Shown here piece by piece: positions 5,970 through 6,459 of a DNA stretch of 6,459 bases. This stretch comes from JACKOD01 sp041591635 (GTDB taxonomy: Bacteria; Pseudomonadota; Gammaproteobacteria; Pseudomonadales; Oleiphilaceae). The stretch lies in contig JBFHRO010000186.1 of assembly GCA_041591635.1 (NCBI GenBank), forward strand, positions 1 through 6,459, in the 5' to 3' direction. The notes beneath the pieces were generated by a model, which saw nothing but the letters and a program-made list of their open reading frames with translations, made no database searches and had not been told where the DNA came from. Positions within the stretch are counted from its first letter, which is position 1. Every line of letters starts with the position of its first letter. The position numbers and the translations under genes are program-made.

Positions 5970-6459
5970 ATGCCCTGGATACAAATGCGCCTGGAAACCA
6001 CTGCGGAACAGGCAGAAGACCTGGAAGACCTGTTACTGGAAGCGGGCGCCTGTGCCGTTACCTTTCAAGACAATGCGGATCAGCCCATTTTTGAGCCCGA
6101 TCTGGGAACCACACCACTGTGGAACCAGACGGGCCTGAGCGCTTTGTGGGAAGCCGATACCGACATGTTAAGCGTCGTTGCCTATCTTGATACCGAACAC
6201 CGGGAGCGTCATGGCGGGCCTTTTCCGGCGCACAGAATCGAAATTCTCGAAGACAAGGATTGGGTGCGCGAATGGATGGATAACTTCCATCCCATGGCCT
6301 TTGGCAAACGTCTGTGGATTTGCCCCAGTTGGCGCCAGCCGCCAGATCCCGTTGCCGTGAATCTGCTCCTTGATCCAGGCCTGGCCTTTGGCACCGGCAC
6401 ACACCCGACGACCGCCATGTGCCTGCGCTGGCTCGACGGGCAGGATGTCAGCGGCAAGA
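5970..6459 (+). CDS. prmA: Ribosomal protein L11 methyltransferase, 3' end missing
   Basis: PrmA transfers methyl groups from S-adenosylmethionine to several amino groups of ribosomal protein L11; in E. coli its loss is tolerated. The window holds 163 codons of an expected 290 or so and ends just before the main Rossmann-fold motif I. The N-terminal substrate-recognition domain begins MPWIQMRLETT and contains ITFQD-like VTFQDN (30-35) and EDKDWVREWMDNFHP (94-108). The linker and start of the catalytic domain show RLWICPSW (114-121) and LDPGLAFGTGTHPTT (134-148), the highly conserved PrmA signature near the cofactor site. GGGAA (5958-5962) supports the start. It follows accC by 25 bp, the order seen in Pseudomonas, and is probably transcribed with it. 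Confidence 0.97.
   Translation, partial: MPWIQMRLETTAEQAEDLEDLLLEAGACAVTFQDNADQPIFEPDLGTTPLWNQTGLSALWEADTDMLSVVAYLDTEHRERHGGPFPAHRIEILEDKDWVREWMDNFHPMAFGKRLWICPSWRQPPDPVAVNLLLDPGLAFGTGTHPTTAMCLRWLDGQDVSGK

Noticed and set aside
5138..6001. 287-codon minus-strand open frame
   Set aside because: It is antisense to accC, whose catalytic residues are all present on the plus strand.

Overview
The window looks like chromosomal DNA from a moderately GC-rich gammaproteobacterium of the Pseudomonas / Marinobacter / Halomonas / Cellvibrio type. The evidence is the gene order aroQ–accB–accC–prmA, which is characteristic of these groups, together with proteins that resemble their Pseudomonas and E. coli counterparts along their whole length. 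Nothing mobile is present: there is no insertion sequence, tRNA, rRNA, phage gene or CRISPR array. Almost all of the DNA is coding.

The left part (1-3490) is a cyclic-di-GMP signalling node. A minus-strand gene, cut by the left edge, encodes a LapD-type membrane receptor: two membrane segments around a LapD/MoxY-type periplasmic domain, then HAMP, degenerate GGDEF and degenerate EAL. Divergent from it across 173 bp is a plus-strand gene for a 539-residue response-regulator diguanylate cyclase. It has a helical Hpt-like N-terminus, a degenerate receiver, a canonical receiver and an active-looking GGDEF domain with an intact inhibitory site. Its architecture, length and closeness to aroQ-accBC-prmA fit GcbA (PA4843, also called AdcA) of Pseudomonas.

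The right part (3655-6459) is a tightly packed housekeeping cluster on the plus strand. aroQ encodes type II 3-dehydroquinate dehydratase. accB and accC encode the biotin carrier and biotin carboxylase of acetyl-CoA carboxylase. prmA encodes the ribosomal protein L11 methyltransferase and is cut by the right edge. Gaps of 21, 16 and 25 bp suggest one operon. AccC carboxylates the biotin that AccB carries, so these two products work together directly; AroQ and PrmA have unrelated roles.

The 164-bp gap between the cyclase gene and aroQ contains two overlapping, mutually exclusive hairpins. One could be a terminator on the plus strand and the other on the minus strand. The most distinctive feature of the window is the pairing of a probable c-di-GMP source with a probable c-di-GMP receptor for adhesin control. 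I see no sign of a wholly unknown system.
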